Virus record (IMG/VR): IMGVR_UViG_3300022925_000101
Span: 1-31,907 of that record
DNA length: 31,907 nt
Source of the DNA: a virus
Strand: one strand, 5' to 3'
The translations under genes and the position numbers were made by a program. Below the pieces are notes generated by a model. It saw nothing but the letters and a program-made list of their open reading frames with translations, had not been told where the DNA came from and made no database searches. Position 1 is the first letter of the stretch; every line of letters starts with the position of its first letter. Of this stretch, positions 8,657 through 17,800 are shown piece by piece.

Positions 8657-8662
8657 TCCTTT
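8657..8662 (-). promoter_or_regulatory. Shine-Dalgarno AAAGGA for the 186-aa gene
   Basis: On the minus strand AAAGGA lies six bases before the ATG at 8650 and directly after the foot of the 8663-8683 hairpin. It fixes the start of the gene and shows that the hairpin lies wholly in the untranslated gap. Confidence 0.8.
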
Positions 8663-8683
8663 GGGCGGGGACAAGCCCCGCCC
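8663..8683 (-). other. GC-rich intercistronic hairpin
   Basis: A perfect 8-bp stem (GGGCGGGG / CCCCGCCC) with a 5-base loop lies in the 48-base gap between the 660-aa gene and the 186-aa gene. It is all G/C in an AT-rich region. Neither strand has a U-tract right after it, so it is not a standard terminator. The position suggests an RNA-processing or 3'-end-stabilising structure, or a partial attenuator. Confidence 0.8.
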
Positions 8684-8698
8684 TTATTGAGGTTAATA

Positions 8699-10681
8699 TT
8701 ATGGGAATGTTGTTCCTTGAGCGTAGTTTCTTTCCAAAGCTGATGTAAGCGTAACATTAGAAGTCTTATCTCGACCAATAGTGCTAGTTGCTTTCACCCA
8801 CTGACTCTTTTCTAGTCCGATTCCGATAACTGTAACCGGAGCATCAGTTTCATTTGTGCCTGCACCTCTCTGAATATTTACATCATAGTCATAAAGATGT
8901 TCTACAAAAGTTCTTTCATTTGGTGTTTGTCCAGGATTAACATTTCCAGTCATTTGACCCGGAATGGCGTCAATATGGTTAACGAGAATAGCATTAATTT
9001 CGCCATAATCATCGTTAGCACCATCCCCTGCTGTAAAGAATACAAAATACTTAGCGTAAGGATCTGCCTGCAAGTTTGCACCGAAGTTAATCGTAAACAG
9101 AGACACGAAGTTAAAGCGTTGAAGAGTATTTGTAGCGTCAAAGAAATCGATTGAGTTCTGGTCCGCAGATGCAAACGAATCGATGTAAACTCCTCTCGAA
9201 GTTACGAGAGTAGGACCAACGAAAGTAAGCAATGAGGCAGCTGTTTTACCAATTACAGTGCCTGGAGCAGCATCGTCAATATCAACAGCTTTTCTAAGCT
9301 CTGCTTGAACGAATTCGTAAATATACGAAGTACGTGCATCACCATCATTTATATTTGCAGTTGTTGTATCTCCATCTATTGCTACAATAAAGGGTCGGAA
9401 ATTATCTGTATTAATTTCTCTTTCAAACGAATATGAAGCCCAAGTAACGCCAGTGTCAGAACCACCAGCTAAATCCGTAGCATCGCCGGAAGAAGTGCCT
9501 GCAACTGTTACAATAAACCATCTGCCTGGAATATTAGAATCCTGAACTACATCTCCTACATTATAAGCAACGCCAGAAGACCAAGCACCCCTTACATAGC
9601 CCTGAGTACCTATAGAAGGTGCCTCAGCGAGAACTCTTTCATCATCAGCATCACGAGCATAGGTAATAGCCATATTTGCGTATAAATCTAACTGTACCGC
9701 ACCACCGGCAGAGAAAGCCCCGCTTTCTGCTCCCGCAATCGTAAAGGTAGTGCTTGTTACAGCAGTAACAGTTGCTGAAGTAGCATTGTAGCCTGCAGGA
9801 GTCATACCTGTAATAGTTACTACATCGTCTACCGCAAGCCCGTGAGCTGTTGTGCCTGTAGTATAAGTCTGAGCCGAACCGGTTCCTGTAGCATTAGTTA
9901 TGAAAGAAGCTGTACCGTTTACTACTTCTTCAGCATGAGTAACATTTAAGTCAACTGCATTAATAAGTGGGAAACGATACGCTTGGAAAGTTGCTGTTTC
10001 CACACCAATATCAGAGAAAGCTGATTCTGCATAAGTTTTCTTCCACTCTCTCACAAATACTTTAAAGTAAGTTTTATTTGAAGTGTCTGGCGAAGGCGCA
10101 GAGTCAAAAATTTGTACTGCCTGATTAACTTTTCCTTTAAGGATAAAGTTAGATGTATTATCTACAGTCTCATCATTTACTTGTTGATAGTAAACTTGGT
10201 CAGTAGCTGCAAGAGCTCCCAGAGTAATAACACCTGCCCACTCTTCGGTAGTAGTACCACCAGTTACAACCTGCCATCCTCCAGTACGAAGAAGCTCTGT
10301 AGTCTCTGCCTGAATACCGTCAGTACCAGAAACTCGTTGAGGAGATGCTGATTTACCTTTATCCCAGTTCCAGCCGTTGATAAGTTCAAAAGATTCGTCA
10401 GTGATTGGTCCCATAGGAAACTCAAACTTAATCAAGTCGGCATCACTTCTCCAAGCATCTTTTAGTTTAGAGTAAACTGCTTTAATAGTTACTCCGTCAT
10501 TTGTAAGGTTATTAGGGGGTGAGTCTCCTGCCCCAACATATAAACCGATAACTTTATTCACATAATCAATAATTAACTCTTCCGCCGGAGGTACAGCCCA
10601 AGCAGTAGCAATATCGGTAGTTTTTAAGAATGAAAGCTGATCGGGATCTGTAATTTCATTATCTTGAAATGCGTCAGACAT
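8699..10681 (-). CDS. Large conserved marine-phage virion structural protein
   Basis: This 660-aa protein is predicted to be structural. The N-terminal block (about 60-115), with VYSKLKDAWRSDADLIKF, then FPMGPITDESFELINGW, then a RTGGW segment, is a pattern I recall from structural proteins of marine phages. Two inserted modules are visible. One (about 265-330) is the YTTGTTAHGLAVDDVVTITG type common in phage fibre proteins. The other (about 365-415) has WSSGVAYNVGDVV...WFIVTVAGTSSG...GVTW and resembles a small carbohydrate-binding module. The C-terminal third looks like a mixed alpha/beta domain. A strong GAGG ribosome site lies nine bases upstream of the ATG in a 37-base gap. The gene is followed by the GC-rich hairpin. 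It may be abundant in the particle, but its exact location is unknown. Confidence 0.72.
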   Translation of the reverse strand: MSDAFQDNEITDPDQLSFLKTTDIATAWAVPPAEELIIDYVNKVIGLYVGAGDSPPNNLTNDGVTIKAVYSKLKDAWRSDADLIKFEFPMGPITDESFELINGWNWDKGKSASPQRVSGTDGIQAETTELLRTGGWQVVTGGTTTEEWAGVITLGALAATDQVYYQQVNDETVDNTSNFILKGKVNQAVQIFDSAPSPDTSNKTYFKVFVREWKKTYAESAFSDIGVETATFQAYRFPLINAVDLNVTHAEEVVNGTASFITNATGTGSAQTYTTGTTAHGLAVDDVVTITGMTPAGYNATSATVTAVTSTTFTIAGAESGAFSAGGAVQLDLYANMAITYARDADDERVLAEAPSIGTQGYVRGAWSSGVAYNVGDVVQDSNIPGRWFIVTVAGTSSGDATDLAGGSDTGVTWASYSFEREINTDNFRPFIVAIDGDTTTANINDGDARTSYIYEFVQAELRKAVDIDDAAPGTVIGKTAASLLTFVGPTLVTSRGVYIDSFASADQNSIDFFDATNTLQRFNFVSLFTINFGANLQADPYAKYFVFFTAGDGANDDYGEINAILVNHIDAIPGQMTGNVNPGQTPNERTFVEHLYDYDVNIQRGAGTNETDAPVTVIGIGLEKSQWVKATSTIGRDKTSNVTLTSALERNYAQGTTFP

Positions 10682-10718
10682 AATTGGTTTCCTCTTTTAC
10701 TTCTTTGTCTAATATAGA

Positions 10719-12398
10719 CTATACTGTACCAGCATCATAATTTCTATCCCCTATTTGGAATACAGTAAAGCTGGTGTTTTCTGTAGAACTTAAAGTTACG
10801 GGTTCTCTAAAGAAAATGAAGTCAAGATTATGTGCGACTAATATAGTGCCAAAATCTCCTCCACTTGAATCGTAACTTTTAGTTACTTGAAACTTTGTTG
10901 CATCGTTTGGGTCAGTAGTAACAGTATCAAATGTACTTCCTGTAGGCACTGAATTTATTAACTCTGCCCCCGCTAATTCTGTGTATGTAGTAGGATCATT
11001 AATATCTGTATAAGTATATATTCTTAGTTCTGTGTCTGGCTCTATATTACTAATAGTTAGAGTTTTAGACGCTACGAATACAGTGTTTGATCCTGCCCCA
11101 ACATTTATAACTGTAGGGGTATTACTAGTTCCTACTAAATTAATAGTTACTTCTTCTCCCGAAGTATTTCTTAATGCGGCACTCGCTGTTCCGTCTGCCC
11201 CAAAGCTAGTGTTATCAAACTCTAAACTGTTAAAGTTAAGAGTTGGTGGAGAGCCTGCTGCAGCTGCCATTGCTGCTGTTATTTCAAAAGCATGACCACT
11301 TCCAACCTGAGTTATTACGGTATCATGTATTCCTGTAGCCCCAAAAGTGCCATCAGTTATTGCCGCTACTCCAGAAGCACTTCTTGGTCGGTATACTGTA
11401 TTCTTAATCTCCGCTCCGGCCTGGGTACAGGATACTACATCAAACGTTCCTCCGTCTATAGTAACGGAAGAAGTTAAGGTTGCTTGACGTACCCCTAGAA
11501 TCGCACAGGAGGTTACTGATGCCGTTCCTGCTGTGCCGGTAAAAATCAGCTCTGGACGGTTTATAGCTGTAGCAACATTAGAAGATTGAAAGTTACAGTT
11601 ATCAAGAGAGAAAGTGGTAGAAGCATTTCCTAAATTAACTCTCCAACCTAACCAGTCAGATCTAATTGCAGCTTGATCTACGTGTACAAAAGTTTTATCA
11701 GTTTCTGAAAAAGTGGTTGCAACTGCCGTTCCCGCAGTTGCTCCTTCACCCACTATTAGTTTAGAGAAAAATAAATCAACCCCTCCCTGATTGAGAAGCA
11801 ACCCATTATAGCCTGTTGTTTTATTGCTTTCAGAAGCTCTAATAAAAGCTATAGTATTATCTGCGGTTCCGTTGATAAAAAAAGGAATTACTTGAGAGCC
11901 CTGAAAATATCTAGCATTATCTACAAAAGAATTGGGCTTATTACCAGAACCCGTATCATTGTTTGAAATTCTAAATGCCAACGCTTGTACAGCAGAGAGA
12001 GTCAGTGTTCCTGAAAATTGATCGGCATCACACCAAATAGGTGTATAGCCTCCGTTTGCAGGATAAAAATCCCCTAAATTTACTATACCCTCTGTAGTTC
12101 CGTCATATATTAAAAAGTCATAGCTGGTTAGAGAAGCGCCTACGGAAGTGTTAAACCAGTATAACGCTGCACTTCCAGAAGAAGACAAATCTACAGTATT
12201 TCCGTTTACTTCACCGATACCCTTAATTAGGTTAGTTTCCGCGTCTATACGAAACTCGCCACAACCAACTCCTTGAAGTTCAAAGCCGTCAGCAGCATTA
12301 ATTGCAATAGCAGCATTACCCCCGCCAGGAGAATACTCGTTAGCTCCAATAGTTGAGTCGAGGTCATTGAAAATCGTTGTGCGAGTTCCGAAAGCCAT
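10719..12398 (-). CDS. Beta-helix-like tail appendage protein
   Basis: This 559-aa protein is rich in Ser, Thr, Gly, Asn and Ala with short alternating strands. From about residue 150 to 380, spaced repeats such as ITDGTFGATGIHDTVI and SSVTIDGGTFDVVSC look like rungs of a right-handed parallel beta-helix, as in tailspikes and pectate-lyase-like proteins. The C-terminal section has LTISNIEPDTELRIYTYTD (about 440-460), resembling an Ig-like domain seen at the ends of phage structural proteins. No catalytic motif is evident, so depolymerase activity cannot be claimed. The start shares one base with the upstream adaptor-like gene (TAATG), which suggests the two products act together, with the small protein possibly mounting this one on the tail. 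Confidence 0.65.
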   Translation of the reverse strand: MAFGTRTTIFNDLDSTIGANEYSPGGGNAAIAINAADGFELQGVGCGEFRIDAETNLIKGIGEVNGNTVDLSSSGSAALYWFNTSVGASLTSYDFLIYDGTTEGIVNLGDFYPANGGYTPIWCDADQFSGTLTLSAVQALAFRISNNDTGSGNKPNSFVDNARYFQGSQVIPFFINGTADNTIAFIRASESNKTTGYNGLLLNQGGVDLFFSKLIVGEGATAGTAVATTFSETDKTFVHVDQAAIRSDWLGWRVNLGNASTTFSLDNCNFQSSNVATAINRPELIFTGTAGTASVTSCAILGVRQATLTSSVTIDGGTFDVVSCTQAGAEIKNTVYRPRSASGVAAITDGTFGATGIHDTVITQVGSGHAFEITAAMAAAAGSPPTLNFNSLEFDNTSFGADGTASAALRNTSGEEVTINLVGTSNTPTVINVGAGSNTVFVASKTLTISNIEPDTELRIYTYTDINDPTTYTELAGAELINSVPTGSTFDTVTTDPNDATKFQVTKSYDSSGGDFGTILVAHNLDFIFFREPVTLSSTENTSFTVFQIGDRNYDAGTV

Positions 12399-12766
12399 TA
12401 TGCAATACTTCTAGTAACATCCTTCACTACTTTCACTTTTCCAATGAGTAGAGTTTGAACTTTACCTGTGCCATCTACTTGCTGTACATCATAATTATAG
12501 GTTGCAGGAGTAACAGTATCTGTCAATGCTTTAGCAGCTGTAATATATACTATTCCTTGACTTGCTTCAGTAGGGCTTCCAGAAACACTAGGAGTTATAG
12601 ATACCTGTAATGCTCCTGGGTCTGCGTCATCAATATTATCTTTCAAGGTAAACCAGTATGTATAACCAGTAATGTTTAAAGGCGAACCAGAGTCGCTTAG
12701 AGTGAGTTTTATAGTCCAATCATCTCCTCTGACGAGGGGAGAAAGATCTCTAGCCTGATACGACAT
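12398..12766 (-). CDS. BppU-N-like small tail protein, first gene of promoter-driven unit
   Basis: This 122-aa protein matches the pattern of small phage tail proteins related to the N-terminal domain of baseplate protein BppU. The visible pattern is a RGDDWTIKLTL strand, then PLNITGYTYWFTLK, a GIVYITAAKA strand and a YNYDVQQVDG...LLIGKVKVV end, giving an all-beta sandwich. In characterised phages such domains anchor receptor-binding parts to the tail. It is translationally coupled to the beta-helix-like gene by a TAATG overlap, which fits an adaptor-plus-fibre pair. It is the first gene downstream of the consensus promoter at 12824-12869, with a leader of about 50 bases. The ribosome site is weak (GGAAA about 10 bases away), which is odd beside such a strong promoter. 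Confidence 0.7.
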   Translation of the reverse strand: MSYQARDLSPLVRGDDWTIKLTLSDSGSPLNITGYTYWFTLKDNIDDADPGALQVSITPSVSGSPTEASQGIVYITAAKALTDTVTPATYNYDVQQVDGTGKVQTLLIGKVKVVKDVTRSIA

Positions 12767-12823
12767 AGTAATTGATTTCCGGAAAATACTTGTTTCTAGG
12801 TACGAAACTGTAAGAATATGAAA
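12767..12823 (-). promoter_or_regulatory. Leader between the promoter and the BppU-like gene
   Basis: This untranslated stretch should be the mRNA leader of the 8.4-kb unit. It contains a perfect 10-base palindrome, TTTCCGGAAA (12776-12785), about ten bases before the ATG. The palindrome includes the only purine-rich match to a ribosome site. It could be an operator or simply the ribosome site in a palindromic context. Confidence 0.4.
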
Positions 12824-12869
12824 ATTATATCAACTGAATAGAAGAATGTCAAGATTTATTTTTTTGTTT
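12824..12869 (-). promoter_or_regulatory. Full-consensus sigma70-type promoter
   Basis: On the minus strand the -35 box TTGACA (12847-12852) is followed by exactly 17 bases and then TATAAT (12824-12829). A TG one base before the -10 makes it an extended -10. An A-rich run (AAAAAAATAAA, about 12856-12867) lies just upstream of the -35, like an UP element. It is in the only intergenic gap of over 100 bases in the tail cassette and points at the BppU-like gene. It should be read by unmodified host RNA polymerase. Confidence 0.92.
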
Positions 12870-12895
12870 CCTGTTATGTATTGAGATAATAGTAT

Positions 12896-13540
12896 CTAAA
12901 AACTGGGCACACCTTTAGTAGGTACGGGTACGGTTGTATCTCCTACTATAAAAGAAATACCTGACCATTCTTCTTCCGAAAACGAGTTCGCATAGTCTGT
13001 TAAATTTAGTTGCTTTTGTACTACAGAATTATATGGGACATTAGAGAGAGAAGTATCGGTGGTCTCATAGTTAGTTACAGCTCTTGCGTCTAATTTTCCA
13101 GCAACCTGAGGTGCAGTATCTGTTACACCCACCTGAGCGTAATCACATTGTAAAAACTGATTTGCAAACCATGAAATTAGCATGAACATCTGAGTAAAAT
13201 ATCCTTTACCTCTTTCTGAACTTTTTATTACAGCTGTTACTTTTGTTAAATAAGTAGTTGTAGTACTTCCATTGTTACTAAAAGTAAAAGTTATAGCGCC
13301 TACTTTTTCATGAGAAGAGTTGCAAAGAAAGAACACTCCCGCGTCAATTCTGGGGTGAGGACTTATAACTGCTCTACTATCATTTAAAGTAGTTGCAGAA
13401 ACACTGCACATATCTAAACATCCGCGAAGAGTTTTCGGAATTACATAGTCTCTAAAAATTGAATTTAAGGTTTCTGCATCCGAAAAAGTTTCTTGTACTT
13501 CTGTAAGGTAACACCCGCTACTTGAATTTAATATTTTCAT
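12896..13540 (-). CDS. GNAT-like acyltransferase domain protein in fibre region
   Basis: This 214-aa protein appears to contain a GCN5-related N-acetyltransferase core. A strand (VGAITFTFSN, 80-89) is followed by the motif A strand VTAVIKSSERGKGYF (101-115), whose R110-G-K-G113 matches the acetyl-CoA pyrophosphate-binding loop. A long helix (QMFMLISWFANQFL) and a further strand (YAQVGVT) follow. The protein has five cysteines, including GCLDMC (40-45). It lies between a collagen-like fibre gene (TAATG overlap, with GGAGGAAA as ribosome site) and the promoter that starts the next unit. It might modify a fibre or host surface component, or it may be a degenerate structural use of the fold. The catalytic residues are not certain. 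Confidence 0.55.
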   Translation of the reverse strand: MKILNSSSGCYLTEVQETFSDAETLNSIFRDYVIPKTLRGCLDMCSVSATTLNDSRAVISPHPRIDAGVFFLCNSSHEKVGAITFTFSNNGSTTTTYLTKVTAVIKSSERGKGYFTQMFMLISWFANQFLQCDYAQVGVTDTAPQVAGKLDARAVTNYETTDTSLSNVPYNSVVQKQLNLTDYANSFSEEEWSGISFIVGDTTVPVPTKGVPSF

Positions 13541-14841
13541 TATTTTCCTCCTGTACTCCCGTCAATTTCAATAACACTGTCTGCTACTCCCGTATAGCTT
13601 ACATATATAGTTTTTAATGCCTTTGTCGGAATATGCTCTATGGTAATTTGATATCCAGAGGCAGCTGTCATATCGTGGTTTTGTATTTCGTCAAATCCAT
13701 TTGTAGTAGGGCTCCCGCTTCCTACCCAGGATGAAGTATACGTAAAAGAAGGTGAAGAAGCACTGGATAAAGTTACTTCATAGTTGCTTTCTGTAGAATA
13801 AACTGACCCAGGGCTGCCGACTACTTCAAATTCGTAATATACGCTCTTAATTTTGTCTGTCTCTTGGACATTTGAAGAGTTAAAAGGTTCTGCAATATAC
13901 CTAATCTTTATTCTTCCTACTTCGGTGTCTCCCGCAAATAGAGAGTGTACACTAGTTGTCCAACTTTTATTGGTATTAGCAGCCCCAACTACAAATTCAA
14001 GATTACCTACTGTATTGTTATAGGTATAAGAGTAAACAGAACTCGATCGGGGGTGAGGTAAATTAGTGCTATCTTCTGTAAAATTTACTATATCAACCCC
14101 TACCCACTTAGTTGCGGCTGCATTAATATCAATTACATTTTCTGTTATAGAGTCTCCGAAACCGTCTTGAACTCGAATGGGAGTAGTAAAGGTTAAGTTA
14201 GGTGGACTGGTGCTGCTTGAGCTTATATCAGCTTCGGAGCTATCTTCTATAGCATTGAATGTAGACTCCCAAAAATTATTAGCATTGCTGGCGGTTATAG
14301 TAGGTCTCTCCAAGCTCCAGTTAGCTGTTAATCCTGTAAAAGATACGGTGCTAAAAGTATAGTTAGTTGCGGTTGGCGAAGGCGTAGGCGATGTCGCAGA
14401 AGGAACAGTATAGTATATTAAACCTGTAATACTTTTTAAACCTTGTTCTCCGTCCGCTCCGGGCGATCCGTCCGCTCCGTCCGCTCCTTCTAGGCCTTCT
14501 ACACCATCTCCGCCTGACTTTGATTTTACAGCAGTATATTTTAAATCTATTTCCTTAGTTCCATAAACTGCTTTAGTAGTAAACTGTTCAGAGTCAGAAA
14601 TCCAAGCTCCAGTTGCTGAAACAGAACCTGTATAACTCAAAGGCCCTCCTCCTTCGTCGGTAAAAGAAGCGACATAACTACTAGAAGTAAAATTTGTTAT
14701 TTCAAAAGTAAAGGGGCTAAACTGTGTTGTAAATGGTCTTATTACACAATCTGTAGCAGTTGTTGGGGTAACCGTCGTTCCTGTAGAAGCGGTTACAGTA
14801 ACAGATATTTTATCAAAAGTTTCTACGTTTTGGGTTGGCAT
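13540..14841 (-). CDS. Tail fibre-type protein with collagen-like segment
   Basis: This 433-aa protein begins with Thr/Ser/Val-rich strands that look like an Ig-type domain (about 1-100). A collagen-like stretch of Gly-X-Y triplets follows (about 106-127: GVE GLE GAD GAD GSP GAD GEQ). The rest is beta-rich and Ser/Thr-rich. Collagen-like segments are a familiar trimerisation device in phage fibres, so this is probably a trimeric fibre or fibre connector. It directly follows J, with an AAGGA ribosome site overlapping the J stop region. The last residues (IEIDGSTGGK) end just as the GNAT-like gene begins. No chaperone or peptidase tail is seen, and the receptor is unknown. Confidence 0.7.
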   Translation of the reverse strand: MPTQNVETFDKISVTVTASTGTTVTPTTATDCVIRPFTTQFSPFTFEITNFTSSSYVASFTDEGGGPLSYTGSVSATGAWISDSEQFTTKAVYGTKEIDLKYTAVKSKSGGDGVEGLEGADGADGSPGADGEQGLKSITGLIYYTVPSATSPTPSPTATNYTFSTVSFTGLTANWSLERPTITASNANNFWESTFNAIEDSSEADISSSSTSPPNLTFTTPIRVQDGFGDSITENVIDINAAATKWVGVDIVNFTEDSTNLPHPRSSSVYSYTYNNTVGNLEFVVGAANTNKSWTTSVHSLFAGDTEVGRIKIRYIAEPFNSSNVQETDKIKSVYYEFEVVGSPGSVYSTESNYEVTLSSASSPSFTYTSSWVGSGSPTTNGFDEIQNHDMTAASGYQITIEHIPTKALKTIYVSYTGVADSVIEIDGSTGGK

Positions 14842-14851
14842 TTATATTTCC

Positions 14852-17800
14852 TTATATAGCTACAGCGGCTTGCAGAGTAATATTTACACTAAAATCTGGT
14901 GAACCTGCGCTTAATTTTCTTATTTGAACATTCACTACTCCCGTAAGAAGTTCCGGCTCTTCTTCATACGCTACTACAGTTGGTCCAGAGATAACTCTTG
15001 TTAAATTTAAAGGAACCCAAGTATCTTCTGCAAAATTTGCGGATACAACTCCACTGATTTTATCCCACTTAATCTCGTACTGATCACCAATAGTACTAGT
15101 CCTGTCAGATACTGGAAGCCAGTCATCTACATCTATCGATCCCGTTAAAAAGTCTCCGAAGTAAACGACTTCAGCATCTCCGTCTCTATAAAAGTATAGA
15201 CTAATGCTGGCAGCTTGTTTACCGCCATTTTCAGAATCACTAGAGGCTGCAAAAGAGGTACTACCTGCCCACTGCGCCGTAGCTCCTGATAAGCTAGTAT
15301 CAACCAGAGTTACGGTCGGTAAAGAAGATAGAGGACTACCTCCTGAAGAAGCTCCATATATTGCCGGTACAAAAGTCTCCGCAGCGTCATTGTCTGGAAA
15401 TACGTCTATAGTATAATCAAATTGTTGTGATGACAGAGTAATTGCTTGTCTAGCAGAAATAGGAGCTACCGATCCGACATTGGGATTTGTAAAGTCTCCA
15501 GTACCCAAACCTGCCGAAGGATTATCGAAAGACAAATATAGAGTACTAACATTGGTATTGTTTGTTTCTATATGTATGGTTAAAGTGTCATTATTATTAA
15601 GACTTGTAGAGCTTACACTAAAATTATACGTCTGCTTTTGTATTGTTATATTATTTGAAGTTGCTAAAAGACTACCTCCTGAAGCAGAACTATAGATTTC
15701 AGCATAAAAAACCTCGTTAGCAGTATCAAAGTCTATAGCAGTTGTATAGGTCAAAGAAGTACCTGCACCAGCCCCATCTAAAACAATAGCTTCTCTAGAA
15801 GAACTAGAGGGTGGGGTGGATGTAAAATCGGTACCATTTGCTGTTAAATATACGAACTGTAAGTATACTGTAGATGAAGCAGCTCCCGAGACAGAAAAAC
15901 TAACTGAGTCTCCTTCTTCTAGTAGGGTGGCTGAAGGGGTTACAGAATTGGATTGAGAACTGCCCCCTACAGTTGCGGCTAAATTATATTTAGTAGGAGC
16001 ATCTAATTGCAACAAAGTATATTCACCCGTAGATTCATCTACTTGAAAGGTTAGTCCATTTTGAGTTTTTGAACTTTTGCCTGCGGCAGAAGTGCCTCCC
16101 ACAACAGAATAAGTTCCTATATTAGTAACATCGTCTCCACTAAAAAACAGTTCCCATTGACCGGAGCCGTTTGGAAAATTACTCTCAAAAGTTCTTCCAC
16201 CCGCGTCGGTATTTACAGTGTGGGTAGGGTTTGTCAATACTCCAGCTAAATTTCCAGAGCCCTGCTTGACTCTAACTATTGAAATAGAATCTTCTAGTTC
16301 AATAACAGTACTCCCTGCTCTTCTAACTTGTACTCTTACTATATCCGCTCCCTGTGTCCACGTAGTAGGTACTGTATAGTTATAGAAAGGATTAGTAGTA
16401 AATTCAGGAAAAGTCACTGAAGAACCATTTAATGTATATTTATATTCCGGAGAAGACGTAGTGCTGGTTCTAGTCTCTATACCTATCGCAGAAGGGTCTG
16501 AGGTCGAGGGCTCGTAAGAAGGATTTAATCCTTCCCCGTCATAAACTATAGAGGCATCCGTTACTACAATACCTATATTTTGTCCATCTGCTCCTTGGGG
16601 CCCAAGCCCGTTAATATAAAATTGAGCAGAATACACTCCAGTATTGTCTGTCTCTATTTTAGCTAAAATCGCATCTCTGGATACGTCCGGTTTAAAGTCT
16701 TGTACAAAAGTATATCCTGAAACTAAATTTTTTAAGAATGGAGTAGTTACTGTTAAAAGAGTATCACTTTCTATAGAAGCTATTACTCTATATTCTGCTT
16801 CTTGAGTTTCTATGTCCGCATCAGGATTAGACGAGGTTTTTAATAAATCCCCTACAGCATACTCTGAAGTAAATAAAGTACCTGTCCCTACTAATGTATT
16901 AGAACCTGAAGAAGTATCAATAACTCCTGTAGTAGTTCCTAAACCAGTACCAGTATACCCAACCGGAACTATATAAGGTCTGTTTAGTAAATTACCGTTT
17001 GAGTCTCTAACCACCCCATCTGTATAAATTTGTACCTCTCTCCAAGGGTTGGGGGTAGCTTCTTCAGCTCCAGAAGCATCAAAATATAAGTACGCCGTTT
17101 CATCGTTGCCCATAGGAGAAAAATCGGCTTCTATTAAAAATGCGTTATCAGGACTTCCGGCAGGAATTGTAGAATAAGAAAATATTTCTCCAGAAGGCGA
17201 AGTGTAAGAGAAAGGGACGGAAGATAGCAGTACCTTTCCTGTAGTGCTAATTAACCTGAAACTATCTCCCGATAAAACGCCTCCAACAGCTATACTATTA
17301 ATTCGTGCATTTCCTGCTGAGCTTAAAGAGACAAAACGCCTTACAATAGTCCAAGGAGATTTTATTCCTAAATCATTTACAGTTCTTACCCTGACAGTAT
17401 AAAATCCTTCTGAAACTCCTGAAATAGAAATAGAAGTGGAAGTACCTGGGACTTTTTCTGTTTTGAACGTGCTGAGCCCAGCTACTTCTTCAAAGTTATG
17501 TTGAACCTCAAAAGAAGATAAAAATCTATAGGGAATAAGAGTGGTAACACCTAATGAGTCTTTATAAGATTCTTCCGGAGTGTCCCAAGAAATTATTACT
17601 CTCTGTCCCGTAGGATTTGCTTTATCAGAAGATCGCGCCTCTGGGATCATTTCTACGGATATAGATGCTGGTCCTGGAACAGAGTCTAGTCTGCCTGAGG
17701 TTGGTATATAGTCTGTAGTGTATACCGGAGGATCTACATCTATTTCATCAAACTTTTCTGGGTAATAAGAAGAAGCGGTAATAGAGTACTCCGAGGTATT

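Noticed and set aside
8651-8674. Longer start for the 186-aa gene at 8674
   Set aside because: It would begin inside the GC hairpin with no ribosome site. AAAGGA sits six bases before the ATG at 8650.
10707-10719. Small inverted repeat GTCTA/TAGAC between the 559-aa and 660-aa genes
   Set aside because: A 5-bp, A/T-rich stem with a 3-base loop is too weak to call a regulatory structure.
12884-12897. Hairpin AGATA/TATCT as terminator for the J-to-GNAT transcript
   Set aside because: The stem is only 5 bp, A/T-rich, overlaps the stop codon and has no following U-tract on the minus strand.
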